A stretch of DNA of 8,483 nucleotides from Ignavibacteriales bacterium (GTDB taxonomy: Bacteria; Bacteroidota; Ignavibacteria; UBA10030): assembly GCA_016207365.1 (NCBI GenBank), contig JACQPU010000104.1, positions 1-8,483 of the forward strand, given 5' to 3'. The notes under the pieces were generated by a model. The model saw nothing but the letters and a program-made list of their open reading frames with translations, made no database searches and had not been told where the DNA came from. Shown in pieces: positions 1 to 6,318 of this stretch. Positions within the stretch are counted from its first letter, which is position 1. Each line of letters starts with the position of its first letter. The position numbers and the translations under genes are program-made.

Positions 1-1368
1 ATAGATGGCAAGGAGCCCCTCAATGTCAACGACCCAGTTGATTTTCGAGGAGACGTATTTTTTCTGCTGCCACGAATCTTCTTTTTGCTCGATTCGGTAC
101 TTTGGCGTGCGGATGAACTCAGTCTTGCGTCTGAAAAGTCCCTCAAATACCGCGCGTGAATTGTTGACAGCAAACCCCATGCTTCCGGCCATGAAGAGCG
201 GAAACAGCAAGAGGCGTCGGCGCCAGTCGGGATAAATGGATTTTTGTGAGAGCAAATAAAAAAGAAACGATCCGATGAATGCGAGAACGAACACCGACAT
301 GAGCGCAAAATAGAGCTCGTGCCCGCCATTCTGTTTTATAAAAATGAGCGGAACATTCAGAAGTCCGGCCAACAGAATGAACGGAAAGACTATGTTATTG
401 GTCAGGTGAAACGTTGAATGGATTTTTACCCGCAGGGGGATGTTTGTCCTCCAGACCTGCGGGAGGAGTTTACGGGCTGTTTCAATGGCACCTTTTGTCC
501 ATCGGAATTGCTGTGTTTTCAGAGCATTGAGTTCCGACGGGAGTTCTGCCGGTGAGGTCACATTGGAAAGATATTTGAATTTCCACCCGCGCAATTGCGC
601 ACGGTAACTCAGGTCGAGATCCTCGGTAAGAGTATCAGAATGCCAGTTGCCGGCATCTTCAATGGCGCACCTTCTCCAAATTCCACCCGTCCCGTTGAAA
701 TTGATGAAAAACCCGGCCTTGTTTCGCACATCCTGCTCAATGACAAAGTGGCCGTCAAGGGCCATTGCCTGTGTGCGGGTCAGCAAGGAATACTCGCTGT
801 TGAGGTGCTCCCAGCGCGTTTGTACTACGGCAATTCTGGGATCCTGAAAAAAGTACGGGATGGTCTTTCGCAGAAAATCCGGCCTGGGGACAAAATCTGC
901 ATCGAAGATGGCAAGAAATTCGCCCTCTGCTGCTTCCAGTCCGGCTTTGAGCGCGCCGGCCTTAAAGCCGGTTCGGTCATCGCGGAAAAGATGTTTGATA
1001 TTATATCCCTGTGCGCTATACAGTTTTACCGTTTCGGCAGCCACGTCACGGGTCTCATCGGTAGAATCGTCAAGAACCTGGACCTCGAGTTTTTCCCGCG
1101 GATAATCGAGCGCGCACACGGCGTCAATGAGTCTCCTTACCACATACAACTCATTATACACCGGCAGCTGAACTGTGACCATGGGAGTTTGACCCGGAAT
1201 GGGAGGCTCCGATTTCAGTTTCCGCTGCCTTAGGTAGTGGTAGACCATGACAAACCCGTGAGCCCCAAAAGTGAACAGAATCAAAAGGGAAATAAAATAA
1301 AGGATAAGTACGAAATCGGAGAACCAGGGGTTCTCCACAAGTTCCTGCCTAAAAAACGCGATGATCAT
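1..1368 (-). CDS. Processive GT2 glycosyltransferase, cellulose/mannan-synthase-like (3' end outside window)
   Basis: An inner-membrane family 2 glycosyltransferase that probably polymerises a beta-linked polysaccharide from a nucleotide sugar. Reading from the ATG at 1366-1368, 456 codons stay open to the window edge. An N-terminal membrane segment (residues about 19-45) precedes the catalytic domain. That domain starts at VTVQLPVYNE (64-73) and carries the full processive set: DD (100-101), DAD (156-158), TED (248-250) and QQFRW (286-290), the QxxRW motif that binds the acceptor glycan. Hydrophobic segments follow near 324-345, 352-373 and 386-402. Family members of this CslA-like type run to about 490-500 residues, so I infer that only a short C-terminal tail is missing. 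The start lies 3 nt after the lptE stop, with AGGA about 9 nt upstream inside lptE. No PilZ domain is visible in this part. The sugar product cannot be told from sequence. Confidence 0.9.
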   Translation of the reverse strand, partial: MIIAFFRQELVENPWFSDFVLILYFISLLILFTFGAHGFVMVYHYLRQRKLKSEPPIPGQTPMVTVQLPVYNELYVVRRLIDAVCALDYPREKLEVQVLDDSTDETRDVAAETVKLYSAQGYNIKHLFRDDRTGFKAGALKAGLEAAEGEFLAIFDADFVPRPDFLRKTIPYFFQDPRIAVVQTRWEHLNSEYSLLTRTQAMALDGHFVIEQDVRNKAGFFINFNGTGGIWRRCAIEDAGNWHSDTLTEDLDLSYRAQLRGWKFKYLSNVTSPAELPSELNALKTQQFRWTKGAIETARKLLPQVWRTNIPLRVKIHSTFHLTNNIVFPFILLAGLLNVPLIFIKQNGGHELYFALMSVFVLAFIGSFLFYLLSQKSIYPDWRRRLLLFPLFMAGSMGFAVNNSRAVFEGLFRRKTEFIRTPKYRIEQKEDSWQQKKYVSSKINWVVDIEGLLAIY

Positions 1369-1371
1369 ACG

Positions 1372-1896
1372 TTACCATCCTGCGACAGTTTGATTGAGAA
1401 TATCTTCCGTGAGTTTTCTGATGGCTTCCCGTATCCCTTCGTTTCGTTGGGTGGCGCCGGCACCTGAAGGGAAGTCACCCCATTGGTTGAATTCTTTTTC
1501 CCACAAGAGTTTTCGTTGTTTCGTGTCGGTGAATTTGACCCGTGCGGTGACCGTAATTCGTCGCTGGGCCACTTGTTCACCGGGTTGCACCACAGAAGCG
1601 AATTCGCGAACCCCGGTGACAACAGTTTCAAGGACCGAGTCTGAAAAATTGCGCTCTGCAAGAGTCAGACTCCCGTCACTCGTGAAGCTTTCTACCAGCC
1701 TCTCCGTGAACGTATCCTTGAGAGAAGGATCTCCATAGCCACTTTGATCCTGAACGATAGGAATAGCGATGGTTTTCAAGTTAGGTGGTACCGAACCCCC
1801 GGAAAACGAATAGCGACATCCAGAGATTGCCAGAACTGCCGTGCCCGTTAGCACGAGCAGGAAGATCACACCAAGGGGGACAAATCGGTTATACAT
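1372..1896 (-). CDS. lptE: LptE-family LPS-assembly lipoprotein
   Basis: A 174-residue outer-membrane lipoprotein of the LptE family, which plugs the LptD barrel and helps insert lipopolysaccharide into the outer leaflet. The N-terminus is a lipoprotein signal: MYNR, a hydrophobic stretch (residues 5-23), then lipobox I-S-G-C with the lipidated Cys at 27. The YSFSG, PP and KTIAIP stretch just after the Cys is how Bacteroidota-type LptE proteins begin, as I recall the family. The reading frame extends upstream to an ATG at 1989, but those 31 extra codons lie inside the sigma-54 gene and would bury the signal peptide, so I chose 1896. The start overlaps the upstream stop by 8 nt (ATGTATAA), which suggests translational coupling. 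LptE is poorly conserved between phyla, so the family call is good but the symbol is slightly less certain. Confidence 0.85.
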   Translation of the reverse strand: MYNRFVPLGVIFLLVLTGTAVLAISGCRYSFSGGSVPPNLKTIAIPIVQDQSGYGDPSLKDTFTERLVESFTSDGSLTLAERNFSDSVLETVVTGVREFASVVQPGEQVAQRRITVTARVKFTDTKQRKLLWEKEFNQWGDFPSGAGATQRNEGIREAIRKLTEDILNQTVAGW

Positions 1897-3025
1897 CGAG
1901 TCCGTATTCTTTGATCTTTCTGTACAATGTGCGTTCGCTGATGTTGAGTTCGCGTGCTGCCAGGCGCCGGTTGCCTTCGTGCCGGTCAAGGGCCTTCTGA
2001 ATCATTTGACGTTCCATCTCGTCGAGGGAATAGTTGTCGTTGCCATTTTCACGGTCATCGAGATCGCGAGGCCCGGAAGGGGAATCCTGCGATGATTGTT
2101 GAGAGACAAGATCCTTTAGTTCCAGAATGTCTGACTTAAGATCAATCAGAGCTCTGTAGATCAGCTCCCGCTCGGCCTGTTCAACGGTCTTGTTTGCGAC
2201 AACCGGAAGGTTGCGCGATCGGTTGGATCCGCGACTCACGACATCGGCACCGTACAAATGCTTGCGAACATCATCAGCACCGATTTGCTTTCCGTTTTCA
2301 AGGACAATCAGGCTTTCCACGACATTCCGGAGTTCACGAACGTTGCCGGGCCAATGATACTCAAGGAGGGCCTCCTGTGCTTCCGGGCTGAATCCCTCGA
2401 AGCTGATCGCGTTGCGCTCAGTGAATTCGCGGACAAAGGTGTCAACCAACGCGGGGATGTCGCCCCGCCGGTTACGCAAGGGGGGGATCCAGATGTTTAC
2501 GGACCGGAGGCGAAAATACAGGTCGGGTCGGAAGCGCTTTTGCTGAACCTCATACTCAAGGTTCTTGTTGGTTGCGGCGAGAACGCGGGCATCCGACGTG
2601 CGTGGTGTGGAGGAGCCGACGCGTGAAAATTCACCGTTTTCTAACACTCGGAGGAGCTTGACCTGTGTTGCAACCGGCATCTCCCCGATTTCGTCGAGGA
2701 AGATCGTCCCGCCGTCTGCCATTTCAAAATATCCTCGTCTCGTGTCGATAGCACTGGTAAATGAACCTTTCTCATGGCCGAATAATTCGCTCTCGATGAG
2801 GCCCTCAGGAATTGCCCCGCAATTGACGGTCACCAAAGGCTTTCTTGAACGTTTGCTGGCCGCGTGGATTGCGCGCGCGATAATCTCTTTGCCAACACCA
2901 CTTTCCCCCGTAATCAAAACAGTGATATCGGTTGGCGCCACTTGCCGGATGACATCCACGATCTCCAGGATCTCCGGCGATGATCCAATGATTCCGTGTT
3001 CCTTCTGGAACGCTTCCCGGTTCAT
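1889..3025 (-). CDS. Sigma-54-dependent activator, AAA+ plus Fis HTH, no sensor domain
   Basis: A 378-residue bacterial enhancer-binding protein that uses ATP hydrolysis to open sigma-54 promoters. The AAA+ domain begins almost at the N-terminus: GIIGSSP (11-17), Walker A GESGVGKE (40-47), the sigma-54 contact loop as GSFTSA (87-92) where most members have GAFTGA, Walker B GGTIFLDE (105-112), arginine-finger region FRPDLYFRL (165-173) and WPGNVREL (225-232). A polar linker (about 262-335), partly helical with an acidic low-complexity stretch, leads to the Fis-type helix-turn-helix (351-375). There is no receiver, PAS or GAF domain, so control must come from expression, a partner, or nothing. 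It starts 6 nt after the SPOR gene with no strong Shine-Dalgarno. The class is certain; the target promoters are unknown. Confidence 0.95.
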   Translation of the reverse strand: MNREAFQKEHGIIGSSPEILEIVDVIRQVAPTDITVLITGESGVGKEIIARAIHAASKRSRKPLVTVNCGAIPEGLIESELFGHEKGSFTSAIDTRRGYFEMADGGTIFLDEIGEMPVATQVKLLRVLENGEFSRVGSSTPRTSDARVLAATNKNLEYEVQQKRFRPDLYFRLRSVNIWIPPLRNRRGDIPALVDTFVREFTERNAISFEGFSPEAQEALLEYHWPGNVRELRNVVESLIVLENGKQIGADDVRKHLYGADVVSRGSNRSRNLPVVANKTVEQAERELIYRALIDLKSDILELKDLVSQQSSQDSPSGPRDLDDRENGNDNYSLDEMERQMIQKALDRHEGNRRLAARELNISERTLYRKIKEYGLDV

Positions 3026-3031
3026 ACAGGC

Positions 3032-3736
3032 TTACCGCGATACCACGATCGACTCAAGGCTGAATTTTCTGCGTATTTCAACCGTAAATCGCTTGGCATC
3101 ATCATACGTTTGAAACTCTCCCACCCACACTTTGTGCAGTTTGCGCCCGTTGTTCACAATCGTAAAAATATTCGAAGAGTAGTTTTCCTTTTCAAATTTG
3201 GCCTTGAGTTCTTCGGCGTTCTGAAGCGTTGAGAATGCCCCAACTTGCACGGTGAAGGAGGTCGGATATTTTTCCACCGTCCCTGTCGGTTTCACTTCAA
3301 CCGGAGCGTCTTCCCGCGGAGGAGTGACAGGCTCAGGAGTTTTTTCAGCGACAGCGTAGGTCGAAAACGGATAATCCTGTCGCAACTGCTGCATTTTTTG
3401 ATCGCCGGTCTTATAAAGTCCGATCGAGTAGTAATATTGATAGAGTTTGTAGAGTGCGTCGTCTGCCCACTCGTTCTTTGGAAAGTTATCGACAATGCTC
3501 TGGTAATGCTTTGCGGCTTCCGTTCCATCGGTTATCAGTACGGCTTGGAGATAGAGAACGCCCGGATGATTCTGATAGTTGGTCATCAACATCGGGAGTT
3601 CGGCTTTTACAGCCTCCGCCTGATTCCGCTCGATCATTTCGAGTCTGCGGCGAATATCCGGGTGGCCATCGCGCTCGTTCTGGGCCGGCGCGTCAAAGAC
3701 GAGAATAAAAACCGCAATCAATATCACGCTGCGCAT
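3032..3736 (-). CDS. Secreted helical-repeat protein with C-terminal SPOR domain
   Basis: A 234-residue exported protein. Residues 1-18 form a signal peptide (MR, hydrophobic core, A-P-A before Q19), so it should be periplasmic. Residues 24-127 are helical and look like tetratricopeptide/YbgF-type repeats (HPGVLYLQAV, then NEWADDALYKLYQYY). A Pro/Glu-rich linker (132-157) joins them to a SPOR domain (about 159-234) with the typical FTVQVGAFST strand and a later KVWVGEF strand. SPOR domains bind peptidoglycan stripped of stem peptides, often at division sites, which is known for the family and inferred here. It lies 17 nt after miaB and has a strong GGGAGG ribosome site. I recognise the domain layout but not a named gene. 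A role in division, envelope upkeep or as an envelope scaffold is possible. Confidence 0.88.
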   Translation of the reverse strand: MRSVILIAVFILVFDAPAQNERDGHPDIRRRLEMIERNQAEAVKAELPMLMTNYQNHPGVLYLQAVLITDGTEAAKHYQSIVDNFPKNEWADDALYKLYQYYYSIGLYKTGDQKMQQLRQDYPFSTYAVAEKTPEPVTPPREDAPVEVKPTGTVEKYPTSFTVQVGAFSTLQNAEELKAKFEKENYSSNIFTIVNNGRKLHKVWVGEFQTYDDAKRFTVEIRRKFSLESIVVSR

Positions 3737-3740
3737 ACGA

Positions 3741-3748
3741 TCCTCCCT
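3741..3748 (-). promoter_or_regulatory. Strong Shine-Dalgarno for the SPOR gene
   Basis: On the minus strand GAGGGAGGA sits just before TCGT and the ATG at 3734-3736, a near-perfect anti-16S match with normal spacing. It is the strongest ribosome site in the left operon. It fixes the start of the SPOR protein and allows its translation independently of miaB. Confidence 0.75.
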
Positions 3749-3753
3749 CGCGC

Positions 3754-5100
3754 TTATCCGTTTGCCGCTTTTCGTTGTGTCGAGGCCGGCAGGAGCATGC
3801 CGAACAAGGTAGCTGAGTTTACGCGATCGATCGAGACCAGACGGTACTCTCCCACCGTCGCGTCATTTTTTGGGAACACCACAGTTTTGTTGGTTTCGGT
3901 CCGCCCCGTGAAATCTTCAGCAGATTTCTTGCTTGGCCCCTCGACAAGAATTTCGACCGGTTGCCCTGTGAGCGCCCGATTCCGGTCAAGGGAGATTTCC
4001 CGCTGAAGGTCGATAACCTCATTCAACCGTTCGATCTTGTCCTCATCCGGCACATCGTCTCCCATCTGCCAGGCTTTTGTATTCTGCCGTGGCGAGTACT
4101 TGAATGTAAACGCGCCGTCGTATTGAATCTGACGAACAAGGTCAAGTGTCATCTTGTGATCTTCGGTTGTCTCCGTTGGGAACCCTGCAATGATGTCTGT
4201 CGAGAGGCTTACGTGCGGAATTGCCGCGCGGATTTTCCGGACAAGACCAACGTAGTGATTGCATGAATATGTTCTGTTCATCAGCCTCAGGATTCGGTCG
4301 GAACCCGACTGTACCGGGAGATGGATGTAATTGCAGATATTGTCGTGCCGGGCGATAGTCGCGATGAGCTTGTCGGACATGTCCTGGGGATGTGACGTTG
4401 TGAACCGGACACGCAGGGAGGAATCAATCCGGGCGACAGCGGCCAAAAGGTCGGCAAAATCGCTTCCGGTTTCCTGATCCCGGTACGAATTCACGTTTTG
4501 TCCGAGCAGGGTAACTTCTTTGAGTCCACGCTCGACCAATCCCGCGATTTCCCGGACTACATTCTTCACCGTCCTGCTCCGTTCACGGCCACGCGTGAAA
4601 GGTACTACACAGAATGTGCAGAACTTGTCGCAGCCCCGCATGACGGAAACCCATGCGCTGATACCGTCCGTCCTGAGGGGAATGATGTCATCGTAGTTCT
4701 CGACGCGTGAAAGGCGAACGGCAATCCCTTTCTCTCCTTCAAGCGCATGCTCAACGAGTTCGGGGAGACGGCGATACTCATCGGGACCAATCACCAGATC
4801 AACAGAACTTTCGGACTGCAAGAGGTCCTTCCGCAATCGTTCAGCCATACAGCCAAGAACACCAACAACAAGTCCGGGGTTTGATTTCTTGAGATACTTG
4901 AATTCTCCGAGTCTCCCATACACCCGCTGCTCGGCATTTTCCCTGATCGCACAGGTGTTCACGAGCGCAACATCTGCCTCAGCCAAACGCTCCGTGCGCG
5001 CGTAGCCGGCGTTATCCAAAATGCTCAAAACGACTTCGCTGTCTGCCACGTTCATCTGGCAGCCATACGTCTCAAGATATATTTTGCGCTTCGGGTTCAT
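3754..5100 (-). CDS. miaB: tRNA-2-methylthio-N6-dimethylallyladenosine synthase
   Basis: A cytoplasmic radical-SAM methylthiotransferase that converts i6A37 to ms2i6A37 in tRNAs reading UNN codons. The 448-residue length is normal. The N-terminal domain carries the three cysteines of the auxiliary 4Fe-4S cluster: C14 in YLETYGCQMN, C50 in LVNTCAIRENA and C84 in GVLGCMAER. The radical-SAM cluster motif CDKFCTFC gives C157, C161 and C164, followed by PFTRGRERSR (167-176). A TRAM RNA-binding domain occupies about 377-438. IRENAE in the second motif and the overall match favour MiaB over MtaB or RimO, since MiaB normally has this form. It is the first gene of the minus-strand operon, with a promoter candidate 23-51 nt upstream and only a weak ribosome site. 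All catalytic residues are present. Confidence 0.97.
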   Translation of the reverse strand: MNPKRKIYLETYGCQMNVADSEVVLSILDNAGYARTERLAEADVALVNTCAIRENAEQRVYGRLGEFKYLKKSNPGLVVGVLGCMAERLRKDLLQSESSVDLVIGPDEYRRLPELVEHALEGEKGIAVRLSRVENYDDIIPLRTDGISAWVSVMRGCDKFCTFCVVPFTRGRERSRTVKNVVREIAGLVERGLKEVTLLGQNVNSYRDQETGSDFADLLAAVARIDSSLRVRFTTSHPQDMSDKLIATIARHDNICNYIHLPVQSGSDRILRLMNRTYSCNHYVGLVRKIRAAIPHVSLSTDIIAGFPTETTEDHKMTLDLVRQIQYDGAFTFKYSPRQNTKAWQMGDDVPDEDKIERLNEVIDLQREISLDRNRALTGQPVEILVEGPSKKSAEDFTGRTETNKTVVFPKNDATVGEYRLVSIDRVNSATLFGMLLPASTQRKAANG

Positions 5101-5122
5101 GAAATTTCATGCGATTCAAAGA

Positions 5123-5151
5123 AAGGTACCGAAACTATGACATTCTGTCAA
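5123..5151 (-). promoter_or_regulatory. Candidate sigma-70-type promoter for the miaB operon
   Basis: On the minus strand there is a perfect -35 TTGACA (5146-5151), a 17-nt spacer and a weak -10 TACCTT (5123-5128). A start near 5116 would leave a leader of about 15 nt before the miaB ATG. The -35 overlaps the TGACA-TTC-TGTCA dyad. If the organism uses a Bacteroidota-type primary sigma factor the rules differ, so this is tentative. Confidence 0.4.
5138..5150. promoter_or_regulatory. 13-bp perfect dyad, possible operator over the miaB -35
   Basis: TGACA, then TTC, then TGTCA: five-base arms that are exact reverse complements around a 3-nt centre. It covers most of the candidate -35 of the miaB promoter, where a bound dimer would repress. 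No regulator is identified, and a dyad this short could be chance. Confidence 0.3.
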
Positions 5152-5224
5152 TCTGGGTGTGATTTTCCGAACATCGATGAAGATAAGCATTTTTGAGCCT
5201 TCATTCCACAGGAGAGTCCGACGC

Positions 5225-5252
5225 AATTGACAATTCGGCAGACAGTATTGTC
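5225..5252. repeat. Inverted repeats in the divergent intergenic region
   Basis: AATTG-A-CAATT (5225-5235) is an 11-bp perfect palindrome. Overlapping it, GACAAT (5229-5234) is matched by its reverse complement ATTGTC (5247-5252) across 12 nt. They lie about 20-50 nt upstream of the candidate pta -10. They could be an operator or simply AT-rich chance symmetry. The T-run expected of a terminator is absent. Confidence 0.3.
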
Positions 5253-5255
5253 GCA

Positions 5256-5284
5256 TTGAATGCAGGCTAAATGGGTCGTATATT
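5256..5284 (+). promoter_or_regulatory. Candidate sigma-70-type promoter for the pta operon
   Basis: A -35 of TTGAAT (5256-5261, four of six consensus bases), a 17-nt spacer and a -10 of TATATT (5279-5284, five of six) fit the vegetative pattern. Transcription would start near 5291, about 41 nt before the chosen pta ATG. This position also argues against the upstream in-frame ATG at 5260, which would lie inside the -35. Confidence 0.45.
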
Positions 5285-5331
5285 TCGGGTGTTGTTTGAG
5301 TCATTTTACCGGAACAAAGACATCGACCACA

Positions 5332-6318
5332 ATGCCCAACTTCGTTGAATCTATAACTGCGAAGGCGAAATTGCTGAAGCGTCATATCGTCCTTCCTGAC
5401 GCGGTCGATCAGCGTATGCTTCAGGCAGCGCGCCGCTCTACAGACGAAGCGATTGCCAGGATCAGCCTTGTGGGCAATGATGCTGAAATCCGAACGCTGG
5501 CTGAGAAATCTGGAATTTCACTCCGCGGAATAAACATTGTTGATTCCACCAGGTCGGATCGCTTGAGCGAGTTCAGTCATGTATATTTCAATTTGCGAAA
5601 GAAGAAGGGGATCACTTTTGAGCAGGCGCAAGAAGCCATGAGAAATCCGCTGTTCTTTGGCACGATGATGGTGCGGGAAGGGCTTGCGGATGGCAGTGTG
5701 GCAGGATCGATTTCGACTACAGCAGACGTCCTTCGGGCCGGAATTCAGGTGATCGGAGTAAAGGAAGGGATTAGTGTTGTTTCCAGCTTTTTCCTGATTG
5801 TTTTTCCCTATACAGTTTATACGTTTGCCGACGGAGCCGTCGTTCCCGATCCGACGCCCGAGCAGCTTGCTGATATTGCGATCGCGTCGGCGGCCAATCA
5901 TACAGCCCTCACCGGCGATGCCGCCCGTGTTGCCATGCTTTCGTTTTCCACGAAAGGGAGTGCATCCCATCCCCTTGTTGAGAAAGTTCAGAAAGCAACA
6001 GAGCTTGCGCGTAAAAAGGCGCCGATGCTGATCATTGACGGTGAGCTGCAGCTTGATGCGGCGATTGTGCCTTCGGTGGCGGACAGGAAGGTTCCCGGGA
6101 GCCCAGTCGAGGGGCGAGCGAACGTGCTCGTATTTCCTGATCTGAATGCGGGGAACATCGGCTACAAGATGGCACAGCGTATGGGTGGGGCAGAGGCACT
6201 CGGTCCGATCGTTCAAGGATTGAACAAACCGGCGTTTGATCTTTCCAGGGGAGCCACCGTCTCCGATATCGTAACTGTCGTAGCCATCAATGCTGTCATG
6301 GGGGCTTCCACTGCATGA
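5332..6318 (+). CDS. pta: Phosphate acetyltransferase
   Basis: A cytoplasmic enzyme that interconverts acetyl-CoA plus phosphate with acetyl-phosphate plus CoA; with acetate kinase it makes or uses acetate. The 328 residues match the single-domain PTA_PTB form of about 330, without the long N-terminal extension of the E. coli enzyme. Typical stretches are IVLPDAVDQRML (19-30), FFGTMMVREGLADGSVAG (108-125), ADGAVVPDPTPEQLADIAIAS (166-186, split across two family blocks) and MLSFSTKGSA (202-211). SRGATVSD (305-312) supplies S305, R306 and D312, matching in spacing the catalytic Ser309, Arg310 and Asp316 of the Methanosarcina enzyme. I chose ATG 5332 over the in-frame ATG at 5260 because the extra 24 residues do not resemble the family and overlap the promoter candidate. 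The ribosome site is weak. No ackA is in view. Confidence 0.93.
   Translation: MPNFVESITAKAKLLKRHIVLPDAVDQRMLQAARRSTDEAIARISLVGNDAEIRTLAEKSGISLRGINIVDSTRSDRLSEFSHVYFNLRKKKGITFEQAQEAMRNPLFFGTMMVREGLADGSVAGSISTTADVLRAGIQVIGVKEGISVVSSFFLIVFPYTVYTFADGAVVPDPTPEQLADIAIASAANHTALTGDAARVAMLSFSTKGSASHPLVEKVQKATELARKKAPMLIIDGELQLDAAIVPSVADRKVPGSPVEGRANVLVFPDLNAGNIGYKMAQRMGGAEALGPIVQGLNKPAFDLSRGATVSDIVTVVAINAVMGASTA

Noticed and set aside
595..1233. Plus-strand open frame of 212 codons
   Set aside because: It lies wholly antisense to the GT2 gene, whose motifs are complete in the other strand; its translation shows no recognisable domain.
1897..1989. 31-codon N-terminal extension of lptE
   Set aside because: It would bury the lipoprotein signal peptide and lies within the end of the regulator gene.
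3245..4006. Plus-strand open frame of 253 codons
   Set aside because: It runs antisense across two well-supported genes (SPOR protein and miaB) and has no domain signature.
5187..5199. Possible sigma-54 -24/-12 promoter on the minus strand upstream of miaB (GG ... TGCTT)
   Set aside because: The GG to GC spacing is 9 nt, not the required 10, and the loss of one base abolishes function in known promoters. No other good match was seen in the intergenic region.
5260..5331. 24-codon N-terminal extension of pta from ATG 5260
   Set aside because: The extra residues do not resemble Pta and the ATG lies inside the candidate -35; ATG 5332 gives normal family length.
5116..5385. Minus-strand 89-codon frame covering the miaB/pta intergenic region
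   Set aside because: It overlaps both promoter candidates and the start of pta, has no clear ribosome site and no recognisable protein.
5518..6216. Minus-strand open frame of 232 codons
   Set aside because: It is antisense to pta, which carries family motifs along its whole length; the Cys/His/Arg-rich translation looks like a shadow frame.
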